NCBI RefSeq assembly: GCF_963676325.1 | Contig: NZ_OY781099.1 | Coordinates: 124,001-188,000 of the forward strand | Length of the DNA: 64,000 nucleotides | Direction of reading: 5' to 3' | Origin: an uncultured Bacteroides sp. | GTDB lineage: Bacteria; Bacteroidota; Bacteroidia; Bacteroidales; Bacteroidaceae | Shown here: positions 50,381 to 58,381 of the stretch, piece after piece | How positions within the stretch are numbered: the first letter of the stretch is position 1 | Layout: the number at the start of each line of letters is the position of its first letter | Position numbers and translations under genes: made by a program | The notes under the pieces: model-generated | The model's database searches: none | The model's input: the letters and a program-made list of their open reading frames with translations, nothing else | Told to the model about the DNA's origin: nothing

Positions 50381-51376
50381 TTATTTTTCATTATAAACCA
50401 CATCCAAAACTGTTTGTCCCACTGCTTTTAGCGTTGATCTGTCTATAATATTCATATTATCGTCCATTGTATGCCAGAAATATCCGAATCCACCTCCTTC
50501 AGTGCTGCGGTCTGTTGGGATAATATCTATGCATGGTATCTTGGTTATGCGGTTTACAAATACATGGTCGTCTGTGATAAGTCCGCCATCTTCATTGATA
50601 AAATAGCTGCCGTATCCTAATGTGCCGGCCTTTCCCCATACCTTCTTTACTATAGAATTAGCTGATTCATCTGATGGCTGACGATAGAATGTTGCCCCTT
50701 TACCTCCAACCATATCAAGAAGAATACCAAAACGGGCATTATAACCTTCCACATGAGGATTGTGTGCCCAGTACTGTGTTCCCAGACACCAGCTTTCTTC
50801 TTTGTCCTGACCTTTATAGAACTGAGGAGTTCCGTAATCTTCTGTATCAAAGAAGATGATATCTATGCCGATTGACGGAGCCTTTTGTCCTATTAAACGT
50901 GCAATTTCAAGTAATACACCAACACCGCTTGCGCCGTCATTGGCTCCCAGAATAGGTGTGTGATGTTTTGATTCGTCTTTATCGTTGTCTGCCCATGGGC
51001 GTGTGTCCCAGTGAGCAAAGAGAAGTACGCGCTTCTTTGTTTCAGGATTGAAAGAACCAATGATATTGCGTGACTTTAAAGTTGTACCATCATAAGCAAT
51101 TACATCGGCATATTGATTGATTACTTTTGCTCCGGTAGAAGCCAGTTTGCTTGCCAGATAATCACCGCAATCTGCATGAGTCTTGGTGTTTGGCACACGT
51201 GGACCAAAGTCTACCTGTGCTTTTACATAGTTATAAGCACTATCAGCATCAAAGTCAGGCGCTTTAACCATAGTCTCTTCTGTTTGTTGAGTGGCAGATT
51301 TATTACTATTAATTCCGCATGAAGCGCAGGCAAACATCAGAGCTGCCGAAGCAAGTATGAAATAGTTCTTTTTCAT
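50381..51376 (-). CDS. M28-family glutaminyl cyclase lipoprotein
   Basis: A 331-residue predicted lipoprotein (signal MKKNYFILASAALMFACASC) with an M28 metallopeptidase fold. Zinc-ligand motifs are LLFAHWDTRPWAD, GANDGASGVGVLLEIARLI, and FFDTEDYG. These and the C-terminal YFWHTMDDNMNIID point to the glutaminyl-peptide cyclotransferase subgroup, which forms N-terminal pyroglutamate on proteins. It could instead be an aminopeptidase. The ATG at 51376 is used because a promoter box (51407-51414) covers the longer frame. Confidence 0.85.
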   Translation of the reverse strand: MKKNYFILASAALMFACASCGINSNKSATQQTEETMVKAPDFDADSAYNYVKAQVDFGPRVPNTKTHADCGDYLASKLASTGAKVINQYADVIAYDGTTLKSRNIIGSFNPETKKRVLLFAHWDTRPWADNDKDESKHHTPILGANDGASGVGVLLEIARLIGQKAPSIGIDIIFFDTEDYGTPQFYKGQDKEESWCLGTQYWAHNPHVEGYNARFGILLDMVGGKGATFYRQPSDESANSIVKKVWGKAGTLGYGSYFINEDGGLITDDHVFVNRITKIPCIDIIPTDRSTEGGGFGYFWHTMDDNMNIIDRSTLKAVGQTVLDVVYNEK

Positions 51377-51406
51377 TCTTAATATGTTACTTTGGTTTTC
51401 CGAGTC

Positions 51407-51414
51407 CAAAAGTA
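51407..51414 (-). promoter_or_regulatory. Bacteroides-type promoter of glutaminyl cyclase gene
   Basis: Minus strand TACTTTTG, a TAnnTTTG box, 31 bases before the ATG at 51376. Confidence 0.5.
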
Positions 51415-51478
51415 CAAATCTTTCTGGAGATTACTTCTTTTTCAGTTGAGATTTCACAAATTTACACGTAAGAATGAA

Positions 51479-52387
51479 CTATTTAAATTTTAACTCCGCA
51501 CCTTTACTTTCTACCGTCAGTTCTGTTTCGCTTCCGCAGATTAGTGGAACATTGCTGGCAACGTGTCCTACCGGGAAATCAAAACAGACAGGATAGCCGT
51601 AAGGTTTCACCATATCGGCAATCATTTCGTATACCTCTTTGCCTATGGATAAGTCTTCTTCATATTCGGTAAACTGTCCCACTATTAGTCCTGAAAGTTT
51701 TTCAAGAACTCCTCCCAGTTTCAGGTTATTCATCATTCTGTCAATGTGATAGGGTCTTTCACCGATGTCCTCGATAAAAAGAATGGTTCCTTCAGCAGGG
51801 AAATCGTAAGGTGTTCCCCGTAATCCATTCAGTACGGAGAGGTTGCCTCCGTGAAGAATACCTTTGGCACTTCCTTTTATATTCAGCTTATGCTGAGGGG
51901 ATTGGTAAGAAGGCAGCTCGCCGAATAGCATGTTTTTGAGATGCAAAGAGCATGGATCATCTTGTGGTTCAACAGAGAGATGCCTTGCCATGAGAGAATG
52001 AATGGAAGTATATCCATTATACTGAAACAGTTCGTGAAGCAATGTGATGTCACTATATCCCAGTAACCACTTAGGATTCTCCCTAAACCTGGTGAAATCA
52101 ATCTGATCTACCAGATGAATGGCCCCATAGCCTCCCCGGCTGCAAAGAATTACTTTTGTTTGTTCATCATCCATTGCTGTCTGAAGATCAGCTGTGCGTT
52201 GCTTTACTGTGCCCGAAAACCGTCCGGATTCTCCATCTGCATGTTTTGCAATAGCTACTTCCAGTCCCCAGGACTCCAGCACTTTTTTGGCTCCTTTCAG
52301 AAAGCTTTTATCAATCTTCCCCGCAGGTGATATTATTGTAACCTTGTCTCCTTCTTGGAGAAAGGGTGGATATGTATACTTTTTCAT
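51479..52387 (-). CDS. LD-carboxypeptidase (S66 family)
   Basis: A 302-residue cytoplasmic muramoyl-tetrapeptide carboxypeptidase of the LdcA type, acting in peptidoglycan recycling by removing the terminal D-Ala. The N-terminal GDKVTIISPAGKIDKSF, the SRGGYGAIHLVDQID loop and the nucleophile segment LLGYSDITLL are family marks. The catalytic Glu and His are in FIEDIGERPYHIDRM and FPVGHVASNVPL. A -7 box at 52402-52409 gives it a very short leader. Confidence 0.93.
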   Translation of the reverse strand: MKKYTYPPFLQEGDKVTIISPAGKIDKSFLKGAKKVLESWGLEVAIAKHADGESGRFSGTVKQRTADLQTAMDDEQTKVILCSRGGYGAIHLVDQIDFTRFRENPKWLLGYSDITLLHELFQYNGYTSIHSLMARHLSVEPQDDPCSLHLKNMLFGELPSYQSPQHKLNIKGSAKGILHGGNLSVLNGLRGTPYDFPAEGTILFIEDIGERPYHIDRMMNNLKLGGVLEKLSGLIVGQFTEYEEDLSIGKEVYEMIADMVKPYGYPVCFDFPVGHVASNVPLICGSETELTVESKGAELKFK

Positions 52388-52740
52388 ATATTTGCTTTTT
52401 GCAAATTTACATTAAAAATTGAATTTAAGTAATGCTAAGCTTATAAAGAGTGAATGTTAAGGTGTTTTTTCCTTTTTGCTTTATAAATTGAGGTACACGT
52501 TATTGCAAAAAGCTGTAGAGCTATTTGGGTAATAGTCTACAGTTAAATCAAATTAAGGTTAGGTCTTTATTAAAATGTATGCTTTTGAAAGTTCTTAGCT
52601 AGTTAGAAATATCAAATTGATAGCAGTGAGGCTTTAAAATAGCTAAACAATTATATTTTACTTTCTTTTTGGTAAATATATCAGGCTTTGGCTGAATAAT
52701 TCATCGTTTATTTTGTATATTTGCTAAAAATCACAGAATA
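52388..52740. other. 353-base divergent gap before ptb
   Basis: No gene. Holds the LD-carboxypeptidase promoter (minus TAAATTTG, 52402-52409), a hairpin CTGTAGA-CTATT/AATAG-TCTACAG (52513-52542) with one bulged G, and a TATATTTG box (52716-52723) 17 bases before ptb. The hairpin lies upstream of that box, so it is DNA-level or belongs to an earlier start. Confidence 0.55.
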
Positions 52741-53655
52741 ATGGAATCAATAAGAAGTTTTGATCAATTAACGGCTCACCTGATTATGTTGAAGAAGCGT
52801 AAACGAATAGCTGTGGTTTGCGCTAATGATCCGAATACAGAGTATGCTATTGCACGGGCTCTTGAAGAAGGAATCGCAGAATTTCTCATGATCGGAGATT
52901 CTTCTATTCTTGAGAAGTTCCAGACTTTGAAGAAGTATCCGGAGTTTGTGAAGACCATTCATATTGAAGACCCTGATGATGCTGCACGTGAAGCGGTACG
53001 CATTGTACGTGAAGGTGGAGCGGATATTCTTATGAAAGGATTAATAAGTACAGATAACCTTTTGCATGCCATTTTAGACAAGGAGAAAGGGCTGTTACCT
53101 CGTGGACAGGTGCTCACTCACTTATCGGTAATGCAGATTCCCACATACAATAAACTGTTGTTCTTTTCGGATGCGGCTGTAATTCCCCGGCCCACTTTGC
53201 AACAGCGTATTGAAATGATTTGGTATGCAATTCGTTCATGTCACAGTTTTGGCATTGAACAGCCCAGAATCTCTTTGATACACTGCACTGAAAAGGTGAG
53301 TGCCAAATTTCCTCACTCGCTCGATTATGTGAACATTGTAGAACTAGCCGAAGCGGGAGAGTTTGGAAATGCAATTATTGACGGACCGCTTGATGTAAGA
53401 ACTTCCTGCGAGCGGGCAAGTGGTGATATAAAAGGCATAGTGTCGCCCATTGATGGTCAGGCCGATGTGCTGATATTCCCAAATATTGAATCTGCCAATG
53501 CTTTCTATAAAGGTGTTTCTCTCTTTTCCAATGCTACCATGGCCGGATTGTTGCAAGGCCCCGTCTGTCCGGTGGTGTTACCCTCCAGAAGCGATGACGG
53601 ACTCTCTAAGTATTATAGTATAGCTATGGCGTGTCTTACCTGTAATAAAGATTAA
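52741..53655 (+). CDS. ptb: Phosphate butyryltransferase
   Basis: A 304-residue phosphate acetyl/butyryltransferase family enzyme that converts butyryl-CoA (or branched acyl-CoA) and phosphate to acyl phosphate. Family segments include KRIAVVCANDPNTEYAIARA, GGADILMKGLISTDNLLHAI, and FPNIESANAFYKGVSLF. The adjacent butyrate kinase, three bases on, makes the Ptb-Buk pair, which yields ATP from acyl-CoA, or runs in reverse to activate acids. Confidence 0.93.
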   Translation: MESIRSFDQLTAHLIMLKKRKRIAVVCANDPNTEYAIARALEEGIAEFLMIGDSSILEKFQTLKKYPEFVKTIHIEDPDDAAREAVRIVREGGADILMKGLISTDNLLHAILDKEKGLLPRGQVLTHLSVMQIPTYNKLLFFSDAAVIPRPTLQQRIEMIWYAIRSCHSFGIEQPRISLIHCTEKVSAKFPHSLDYVNIVELAEAGEFGNAIIDGPLDVRTSCERASGDIKGIVSPIDGQADVLIFPNIESANAFYKGVSLFSNATMAGLLQGPVCPVVLPSRSDDGLSKYYSIAMACLTCNKD

Positions 53656-53658
53656 GCT

Positions 53659-54720
53659 ATGAGAATTTTAGCAATTAACCCGGGTTCCACTACTACAAAG
53701 ATAGCAGTGTATGAGAATGAAAATCGCCAGTTTGTGAAAACATTCTACCACTCTTCAGAAGATCTTTCATCTTACCCAACAATTCTTTCTCAGTACGGTT
53801 ATCGTAAAGATCTGATTGTTGATGAACTCAAAAAGGAGAACCTGTTTTCCGGATTTGCAGCGGTAGTAGGTCGTGGTGGATTGCTGAAACCAATCTCAAG
53901 CGGAGTGTATGAGGTTAATGAGCCGATGAAGAATGATCTTCGGAATGCACAGATGCAACATGCCTGCAATCTTGGTGGGTTACTTGCCGAAGAGATTTCT
54001 TTGCTTATTCCCGGATGTAAAGCTTATATTGCAGATCCTGTAGTGGTCGACGAATTGGAAGATGTAGCCAGGATATCTGGTTCTCCTCTGCTTTCTCGCT
54101 TGTCTGTCTTCCATGCGCTTAATCATAAAGCCATTGCCCGTAAGTATGCAAGAAGTGTTCAGAAGAGTTATGAAGAATTGAACCTCGTGGTTGCCCATTT
54201 AGGTGGAGGAATCTCTGTTGCAGCTCATAAACACGGCAAGGTTATTGATGTAAACAATGCACTTGATGGCAGTGGCTCTTTTTCTCCGGAGCGTGCCGGA
54301 ACGCTACCTGCACGACAATTAGTGGAGCTTTGCTTTAGCGGGAAATATACCGAAAATGAGATCATAAAGATGATACGGGGAAAAGGTGGGTTAATGGCTC
54401 ATCTTGGGACTACTGATGTGCAAATGGTTGTCAAAACAATTGAGGCAGGAGATAAGAAAGCTGAATTAATTCTGGACGCAATGATTTATAATATTGCCAA
54501 AGAAATTGGTGCTATGTGTGCTGCTCTACGTGGAAAGGTTGACGCAATTGTACTGACCGGGGGTATTGCCTACAATACTTATTGTGTGAATAAACTTAAT
54601 GAGCAGATAAATTTCCTTGCGCCTATCAGTATCTTTCCCGGAGAAGACGAGATGGAAGCTCTGGCTTTGAATGCTTTAGGAGCATTGAAAGGTGAACTGA
54701 CTTGTACGGAATATATTTAA
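53659..54720 (+). CDS. buk: Butyrate kinase
   Basis: A 353-residue acetate/butyrate kinase family enzyme (ASKHA fold). The phosphate loop AINPGSTTTKIAVYENE, the VVGRGGLLKPISSGVYEVN segment, LGGGISVAAHKHG and LTGGIAYNTYCVNKL are the Buk signature. With Ptb it converts acyl phosphate plus ADP to the acid and ATP. It ends near the terminator at 54733-54761. Confidence 0.95.
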   Translation: MRILAINPGSTTTKIAVYENENRQFVKTFYHSSEDLSSYPTILSQYGYRKDLIVDELKKENLFSGFAAVVGRGGLLKPISSGVYEVNEPMKNDLRNAQMQHACNLGGLLAEEISLLIPGCKAYIADPVVVDELEDVARISGSPLLSRLSVFHALNHKAIARKYARSVQKSYEELNLVVAHLGGGISVAAHKHGKVIDVNNALDGSGSFSPERAGTLPARQLVELCFSGKYTENEIIKMIRGKGGLMAHLGTTDVQMVVKTIEAGDKKAELILDAMIYNIAKEIGAMCAALRGKVDAIVLTGGIAYNTYCVNKLNEQINFLAPISIFPGEDEMEALALNALGALKGELTCTEYI

Positions 54721-54732
54721 AAGCGATATAAA

Positions 54733-54761
54733 AAGAAGGGTGCCTTAAAGGCATCCTTCTT
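54733..54761. terminator. Terminator between buk and DUF4491 gene
   Basis: AAGAAGGGTGCC (54733-54744) pairs with GGCATCCTTCTT (54750-54761) with one G-U pair. A T run follows on the minus strand (54734-54730), so it ends the DUF4491 message and may block read-through from buk. Confidence 0.75.
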
Positions 54762-55074
54762 AGAATTTATATGTTCGTTTTGGGTTCTTCGGAAACCATC
54801 CTTTTTTTACCCTTTCTTCCTGCTCAAAAACCTCTTTGATAGTCCAGAAAGATGAGAAAGCAAATACTCCTAATAAAGAAGAGATGAATACATCTTCTGT
54901 AGAGAATGAGGCTATAACGCCTGCTATCCCTAATAACAGGAAAATCCACCAGCATTTTGTTCCCCAGTAATATTCTGCTTTAACCACAACAGGGTGAAAG
55001 AGCCCTATAATGAGAAAAGTACAGATGCCAATAACAAGTCCTGTGAGGTGGTAAGAGTTTAAAAAATCAGTCAT
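54760..55074 (-). CDS. DUF4491 membrane protein
   Basis: A 104-residue protein with three hydrophobic helices and a basic tail (WFPKNPKRTYKF). The pattern HLTGLVIGICTFLIIGLFHP and YYWGTKCWWIFLL matches DUF4491, a small family of unknown function common in gut Bacteroidota and Firmicutes. Its start overlaps the Lrp-type regulator stop by eight bases, so the two are coexpressed. Confidence 0.82.
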   Translation of the reverse strand: MTDFLNSYHLTGLVIGICTFLIIGLFHPVVVKAEYYWGTKCWWIFLLLGIAGVIASFSTEDVFISSLLGVFAFSSFWTIKEVFEQEERVKKGWFPKNPKRTYKF

Positions 55075-55546
55075 TAGTCAGATTCTTATCTAATCTGATT
55101 GGAATTTCTTTTTTAATGCTTTGTTCCAGAGAAATCAATGTTTCGGTAGCAGTAACGCCAGGAATCTCCTGCATTTTAGAGTTTAAAAGCTCCATTAAGT
55201 GTTCGTTATCGCAAGCATATACTTTGGTAAGCATAGTGTAAGGGCCTGTTGTGAAATGACATTCTACAACTTCCGGTATTTTTTCTAATTGAGCCACTAC
55301 ATTCTTGTACATAGAGCCCTTTTCTAACTTAATTCCTACATAAGTACAAGTTCTGTAGCCTAAGCTTTTAGCATTTACATGATAGCCTGAGCCAACAATT
55401 ACACCCAGATCTATCAATCGTTGCACACGTTGATGAATCGCTGCCCTGGAAACACCGCACTCTGCAGCAACGTCTTTAAAAGGAATACGGGCATTCTGTG
55501 AGATTATCTCAAGAATCTGTCTGTCAAGATTGTCTATCTTCTCCAT
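55067..55546 (-). CDS. Lrp/AsnC-family transcription regulator
   Basis: A 159-residue Lrp-type regulator: N-terminal helix-turn-helix (LDRQILEIISQNARIPFKDV then CGVSRAAIHQRVQRL) and C-terminal RAM effector domain (TGPYTMLTKVYACDNEHL). Members respond to amino acids. The target here is unknown; the DUF4491 gene follows in the same unit. A -7 box on the minus strand at 55586-55593 (TATATTTG) is 40 bases before the ATG. Confidence 0.92.
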   Translation of the reverse strand: MEKIDNLDRQILEIISQNARIPFKDVAAECGVSRAAIHQRVQRLIDLGVIVGSGYHVNAKSLGYRTCTYVGIKLEKGSMYKNVVAQLEKIPEVVECHFTTGPYTMLTKVYACDNEHLMELLNSKMQEIPGVTATETLISLEQSIKKEIPIRLDKNLTND

Positions 55547-55677
55547 ATGAATGATTATAAGTTCTTGTTTGTATCAAATAGTAAGCAAATATAGAGAAAT
55601 ATTTTAATTTATCTATCATTTATCCAAAATAAATCATTTCTGTGTTTCTGATTATACTTTTTTGAGAATATATCATA

Positions 55678-55710
55678 GAAAAAGGGATGCTCAGTAAGAG
55701 CATCCCTTTT
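55678..55710 (-). terminator. Intrinsic terminator after FKBP lipoprotein gene
   Basis: AAAAGGGATGCTC (minus strand) pairs perfectly with GAGCATCCCTTTT around a short loop, with five T at the end. It is 22 bases after the stop at 55732. Confidence 0.9.
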
Positions 55711-55731
55711 AGCTTTATTCGCTTATCTTAT

Positions 55732-56598
55732 TTACTTTACGATCTCAAGTAATTCAACTTCGAATACCAATGCAGAGAAAGGTTTAATTTTACCAGCTTC
55801 TCTTGAACCATAAGCTAATTCCTGAGGAACATAGATAGTCCATTTTGAACCAACAGGCATCAATTTCAATGCTTCTGTCCATCCTTTGATTACTTGGTTA
55901 GCAACAAATGTAGCAGGTTCTTTACGTGTGTAAGAGCTATCAAATTCAGTACCATCAATCAAAGTTCCTTTATAGTTTACTTTTACTTTAGAAGTATCAG
56001 AAGGGATAGCACCGTTACCAGCTTTTACAATTTTGTATTGAAGTCCGCTAGGCAAAGTAACAACTCCGGCTTTGGATTTGTTAGCAGCAAGGAAAGTTTC
56101 TCCAGCTTTTTTGTTTGCTCCGTAAGCTTTCTCCATTGATTTGCCCTTGATAGCTTCCATATTCTTTTGAGTATATTCTTGTGCCTGCTTCATTGTCATC
56201 TTCTGACCTTTGTTCAAAGTACCAGCAATGAAACCAGCCATGAAGTTATCAACACTGATTGTTTTGGTTGAATCTGCACCAAACAATTCTTTGTTAACAC
56301 CCTTGATCATTTGGCTCTTGATCTGTTGGCCGATCTGAAGACCTGCAAAATAAGCTTCTTCTTTCTTGCTTGTTTTCTTTACGCCTTCGTTCAAACCTTT
56401 GACAAACTCGTCCATATAGGTAGTGTCCATCTGTACTCTTTGAACTAAATAATCTTTCAAACCTTGAGTTTGGCTCATACCAATAGAATAAGATAAAGAG
56501 TCGATGTCTGTCTTAAGGTTTGCTTTTGGGCTTTTTCCTGTACATGAAGCAAGTGTTGCTGCTGCAGCAATAGCCATAAAAATACTAACTTTTTTCAT
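55732..56598 (-). CDS. FKBP-type peptidyl-prolyl isomerase, lipoprotein
   Basis: A 288-residue Mip/FkpA-like isomerase. Signal peptide with lipobox Cys at 19 (MAIAAAATLASC) anchors it to the envelope. The N-terminal helical dimerisation domain (about 30-175) holds DSLSYSIGMSQTQGLKDYL. The FKBP domain starts VVTLPSGLQYKIVKAGNG and has VKVNYKGTLIDGTEFDSSY and QLELAYGSREAG-type active-site residues. Assists folding of exported proteins. Confidence 0.95.
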   Translation of the reverse strand: MKKVSIFMAIAAAATLASCTGKSPKANLKTDIDSLSYSIGMSQTQGLKDYLVQRVQMDTTYMDEFVKGLNEGVKKTSKKEEAYFAGLQIGQQIKSQMIKGVNKELFGADSTKTISVDNFMAGFIAGTLNKGQKMTMKQAQEYTQKNMEAIKGKSMEKAYGANKKAGETFLAANKSKAGVVTLPSGLQYKIVKAGNGAIPSDTSKVKVNYKGTLIDGTEFDSSYTRKEPATFVANQVIKGWTEALKLMPVGSKWTIYVPQELAYGSREAGKIKPFSALVFEVELLEIVK

Positions 56599-56616
56599 TT
56601 TACTTTAAAGTGTTTA

Positions 56617-57201
56617 TTATAAAACTTGAATTAATTCTACATCAAAGATTAATGTGCTGTGAGGAGGGATCATTTCTCCGGCACCACGTGCTCCGTAAGC
56701 TAAATCGGAAGGAATGTAAAGTCTCCATTTAGAACCTTCTGGCATTAACTGAAGTGCTTCTACCCATCCTGGGATAACCTGGTTAACTCCGAAAATGGCA
56801 GGTTCACCTCTTTTTACAGAGCTGTCAAACAAGGTTCCGTCAATCAAAGTACCTTCGTAGTGGCATTTTACCTGATCGGTTGCATTTGCAAGCTTTCCGT
56901 TTCCTTCAGTCAAAACTTCATATTGCAGTCCGCTAGGTAATGTAACTACATTTTCCTTCTTTTTATTTTCTTCCAGAAATGTTACTCCTTTTTCTATATT
57001 TGCGTCATTCATCTTTGCTTCAAGTTCTGCAAAATACTTATTCACAATTTCACGTGCTTCAGCATGGCTTATTGCCGGCTCTTCTCCATTCAGAACTGAT
57101 TTGATTGCATTAGCGAAGTCGTCAACATTGATTTCCTGAGCACCCATGCTCAAAAGGTTTTGGCCTATACCTAAGCCGATAGCATAACTAAATTTATCCA
57201 T
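56617..57201 (-). CDS. FKBP-type peptidyl-prolyl isomerase
   Basis: A 194-residue isomerase with the same layout as its neighbour at 55732 but without signal peptide, suggesting a cytoplasmic partner. It begins MDKFSYAIGLGIGQNL, has a shortened helical domain (to about residue 85), then the FKBP domain (VKCHYEGTLIDGTLFDSS, DLAYGARGAGEMIPPHSTL). The tandem pair probably arose by duplication. Promoter on the minus strand at 57277-57284 (TATTTTTG). Confidence 0.95.
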   Translation of the reverse strand: MDKFSYAIGLGIGQNLLSMGAQEINVDDFANAIKSVLNGEEPAISHAEAREIVNKYFAELEAKMNDANIEKGVTFLEENKKKENVVTLPSGLQYEVLTEGNGKLANATDQVKCHYEGTLIDGTLFDSSVKRGEPAIFGVNQVIPGWVEALQLMPEGSKWRLYIPSDLAYGARGAGEMIPPHSTLIFDVELIQVL

Positions 57202-57328
57202 TCTTAAATTATAAGTGTTATCAAATGGCTTTCTGTTTTAAAGCAGACTAACAATCAGTAGCTTACAAAAAGCTCACAAAAATAAGAGTTTTATTTGAAT
57301 GAATCCTCTTTTGTGCTCTATTTTTTCT

Positions 57329-57336
57329 TAATTTTG
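57329..57336 (+). promoter_or_regulatory. Bacteroides-type promoter of sirtuin gene
   Basis: TAATTTTG, a TAnnTTTG box, 29 bases before the ATG at 57366. Confidence 0.5.
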
Positions 57337-57365
57337 TAATAACGTTTAAATAGGAGTAGACTTTT

Positions 57366-58070
57366 ATGAAAAAATTGGTCGTTTTGTCGGGAGCAGGTAT
57401 GAGTGCCGAGAGTGGTGTAAGTACATTCAGAGGGGCTGGCGGTTTATGGGATAAATATCCTGTTGAACAAGTTGCAACACCCGAAGGGTATGCAGCAGAT
57501 CCTGGATTGGTTATAAATTTTTATAATGAACGCCGCAGGCAATTGCTTAAGGTTGAGCCTAACAGAGGACATGAGCTTATTGCGGAGCTGGAAAAAGAGT
57601 TTGATGTGACAGTTGTTACCCAAAATATTGATAATCTTCACGAAAGGGCAGGAAGCTCAAAGATAATCCACCTTCATGGTGAGTTAACTAAAGTTTGTTC
57701 TTCATTTTCTCCTTATGACCCAAGGTATATAAGAGAATTAGATCCTGAAGAATACGAGATAAAGTTAGGAAATCTGGCTCCTGATGGTTCACAATACCGC
57801 CCTTATATTGTTTGGTTTGGTGAAGCTGTTCCAAAAATAGAAGAAGCAATCCGATCTGTTGAACAGGCCGATATCTTTCTTATTATAGGTACCTCTATGA
57901 ATGTATATCCTGCAGCGGGATTACTCAACTATGTATCTTCCCGTACACCAGTCTATCTAATTGATCCGAATGAGGTCAGTGTGAACAGTAATGGGCATAA
58001 AATTCATGTAATCCGTAAAGTGGCATCGGAAGGAATGGAAGAACTTACAACGCTTTTGACAGCGAAATAA
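57366..58070 (+). CDS. SIRT5-like NAD-dependent protein deacylase
   Basis: A 234-residue sirtuin that removes acyl groups from protein lysines using NAD+. GAGMSAESGVSTFRGAGGLW and TQNIDNLHERAG are the NAD-binding and catalytic-core motifs, HLHGEL has the catalytic His. The FYNERRR motif supplies the Tyr and Arg that let class III sirtuins accept succinyl or malonyl groups. The zinc-binding cysteines are absent except one (KVCSS), so the structural zinc seems lost, as I recall for other Bacteroides sirtuins. Confidence 0.92.
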   Translation: MKKLVVLSGAGMSAESGVSTFRGAGGLWDKYPVEQVATPEGYAADPGLVINFYNERRRQLLKVEPNRGHELIAELEKEFDVTVVTQNIDNLHERAGSSKIIHLHGELTKVCSSFSPYDPRYIRELDPEEYEIKLGNLAPDGSQYRPYIVWFGEAVPKIEEAIRSVEQADIFLIIGTSMNVYPAAGLLNYVSSRTPVYLIDPNEVSVNSNGHKIHVIRKVASEGMEELTTLLTAK

Positions 58071-58108
58071 ATTCCTGAATTCAACCCTTTTTCTTTAATT
58101 TTATTTCT

Positions 58109-58116
58109 TATCTTTG
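58109..58116 (+). promoter_or_regulatory. Bacteroides-type promoter of rubredoxin gene
   Basis: TATCTTTG, a TAnnTTTG box, 25 bases before the ATG at 58141. Confidence 0.5.
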
Positions 58117-58140
58117 GCTGTAACGTAAAATTAATGTGAT

Positions 58141-58302
58141 ATGAAAAAGTACATTTGTCCTGTTTGTGATTACATTTACGATCCTGAAATGGGTGATCCT
58201 GATGGTGGAATAGAACCGGGTACTACATTTGAAGATCTTCCGGATGATTGGTCTTGTCCGGTTTGTGGTGTAGGGAAAGCAAATTTTGAACCGATGGAAT
58301 AG
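58141..58302 (+). CDS. Rubredoxin
   Basis: A 53-residue rubredoxin, a small iron protein carrying one electron. The iron ligands are two CxxC pairs: ICPVCDYIYDP near residue 6 and SCPVCGVGKANF near 39. The core GDPDGGIEPGTTFEDLP is the usual rubredoxin loop. It stands alone with its own promoter; in anaerobes such proteins serve oxygen or peroxide reduction. Confidence 0.97.
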   Translation: MKKYICPVCDYIYDPEMGDPDGGIEPGTTFEDLPDDWSCPVCGVGKANFEPME

Positions 58303-58381
58303 TATAAATTGTATTTTGTCTGATTGTTACTTGCTGTTAGGTCAACAGCTTGTTACAACAGAGTGATTTAATAAGAGTAGT

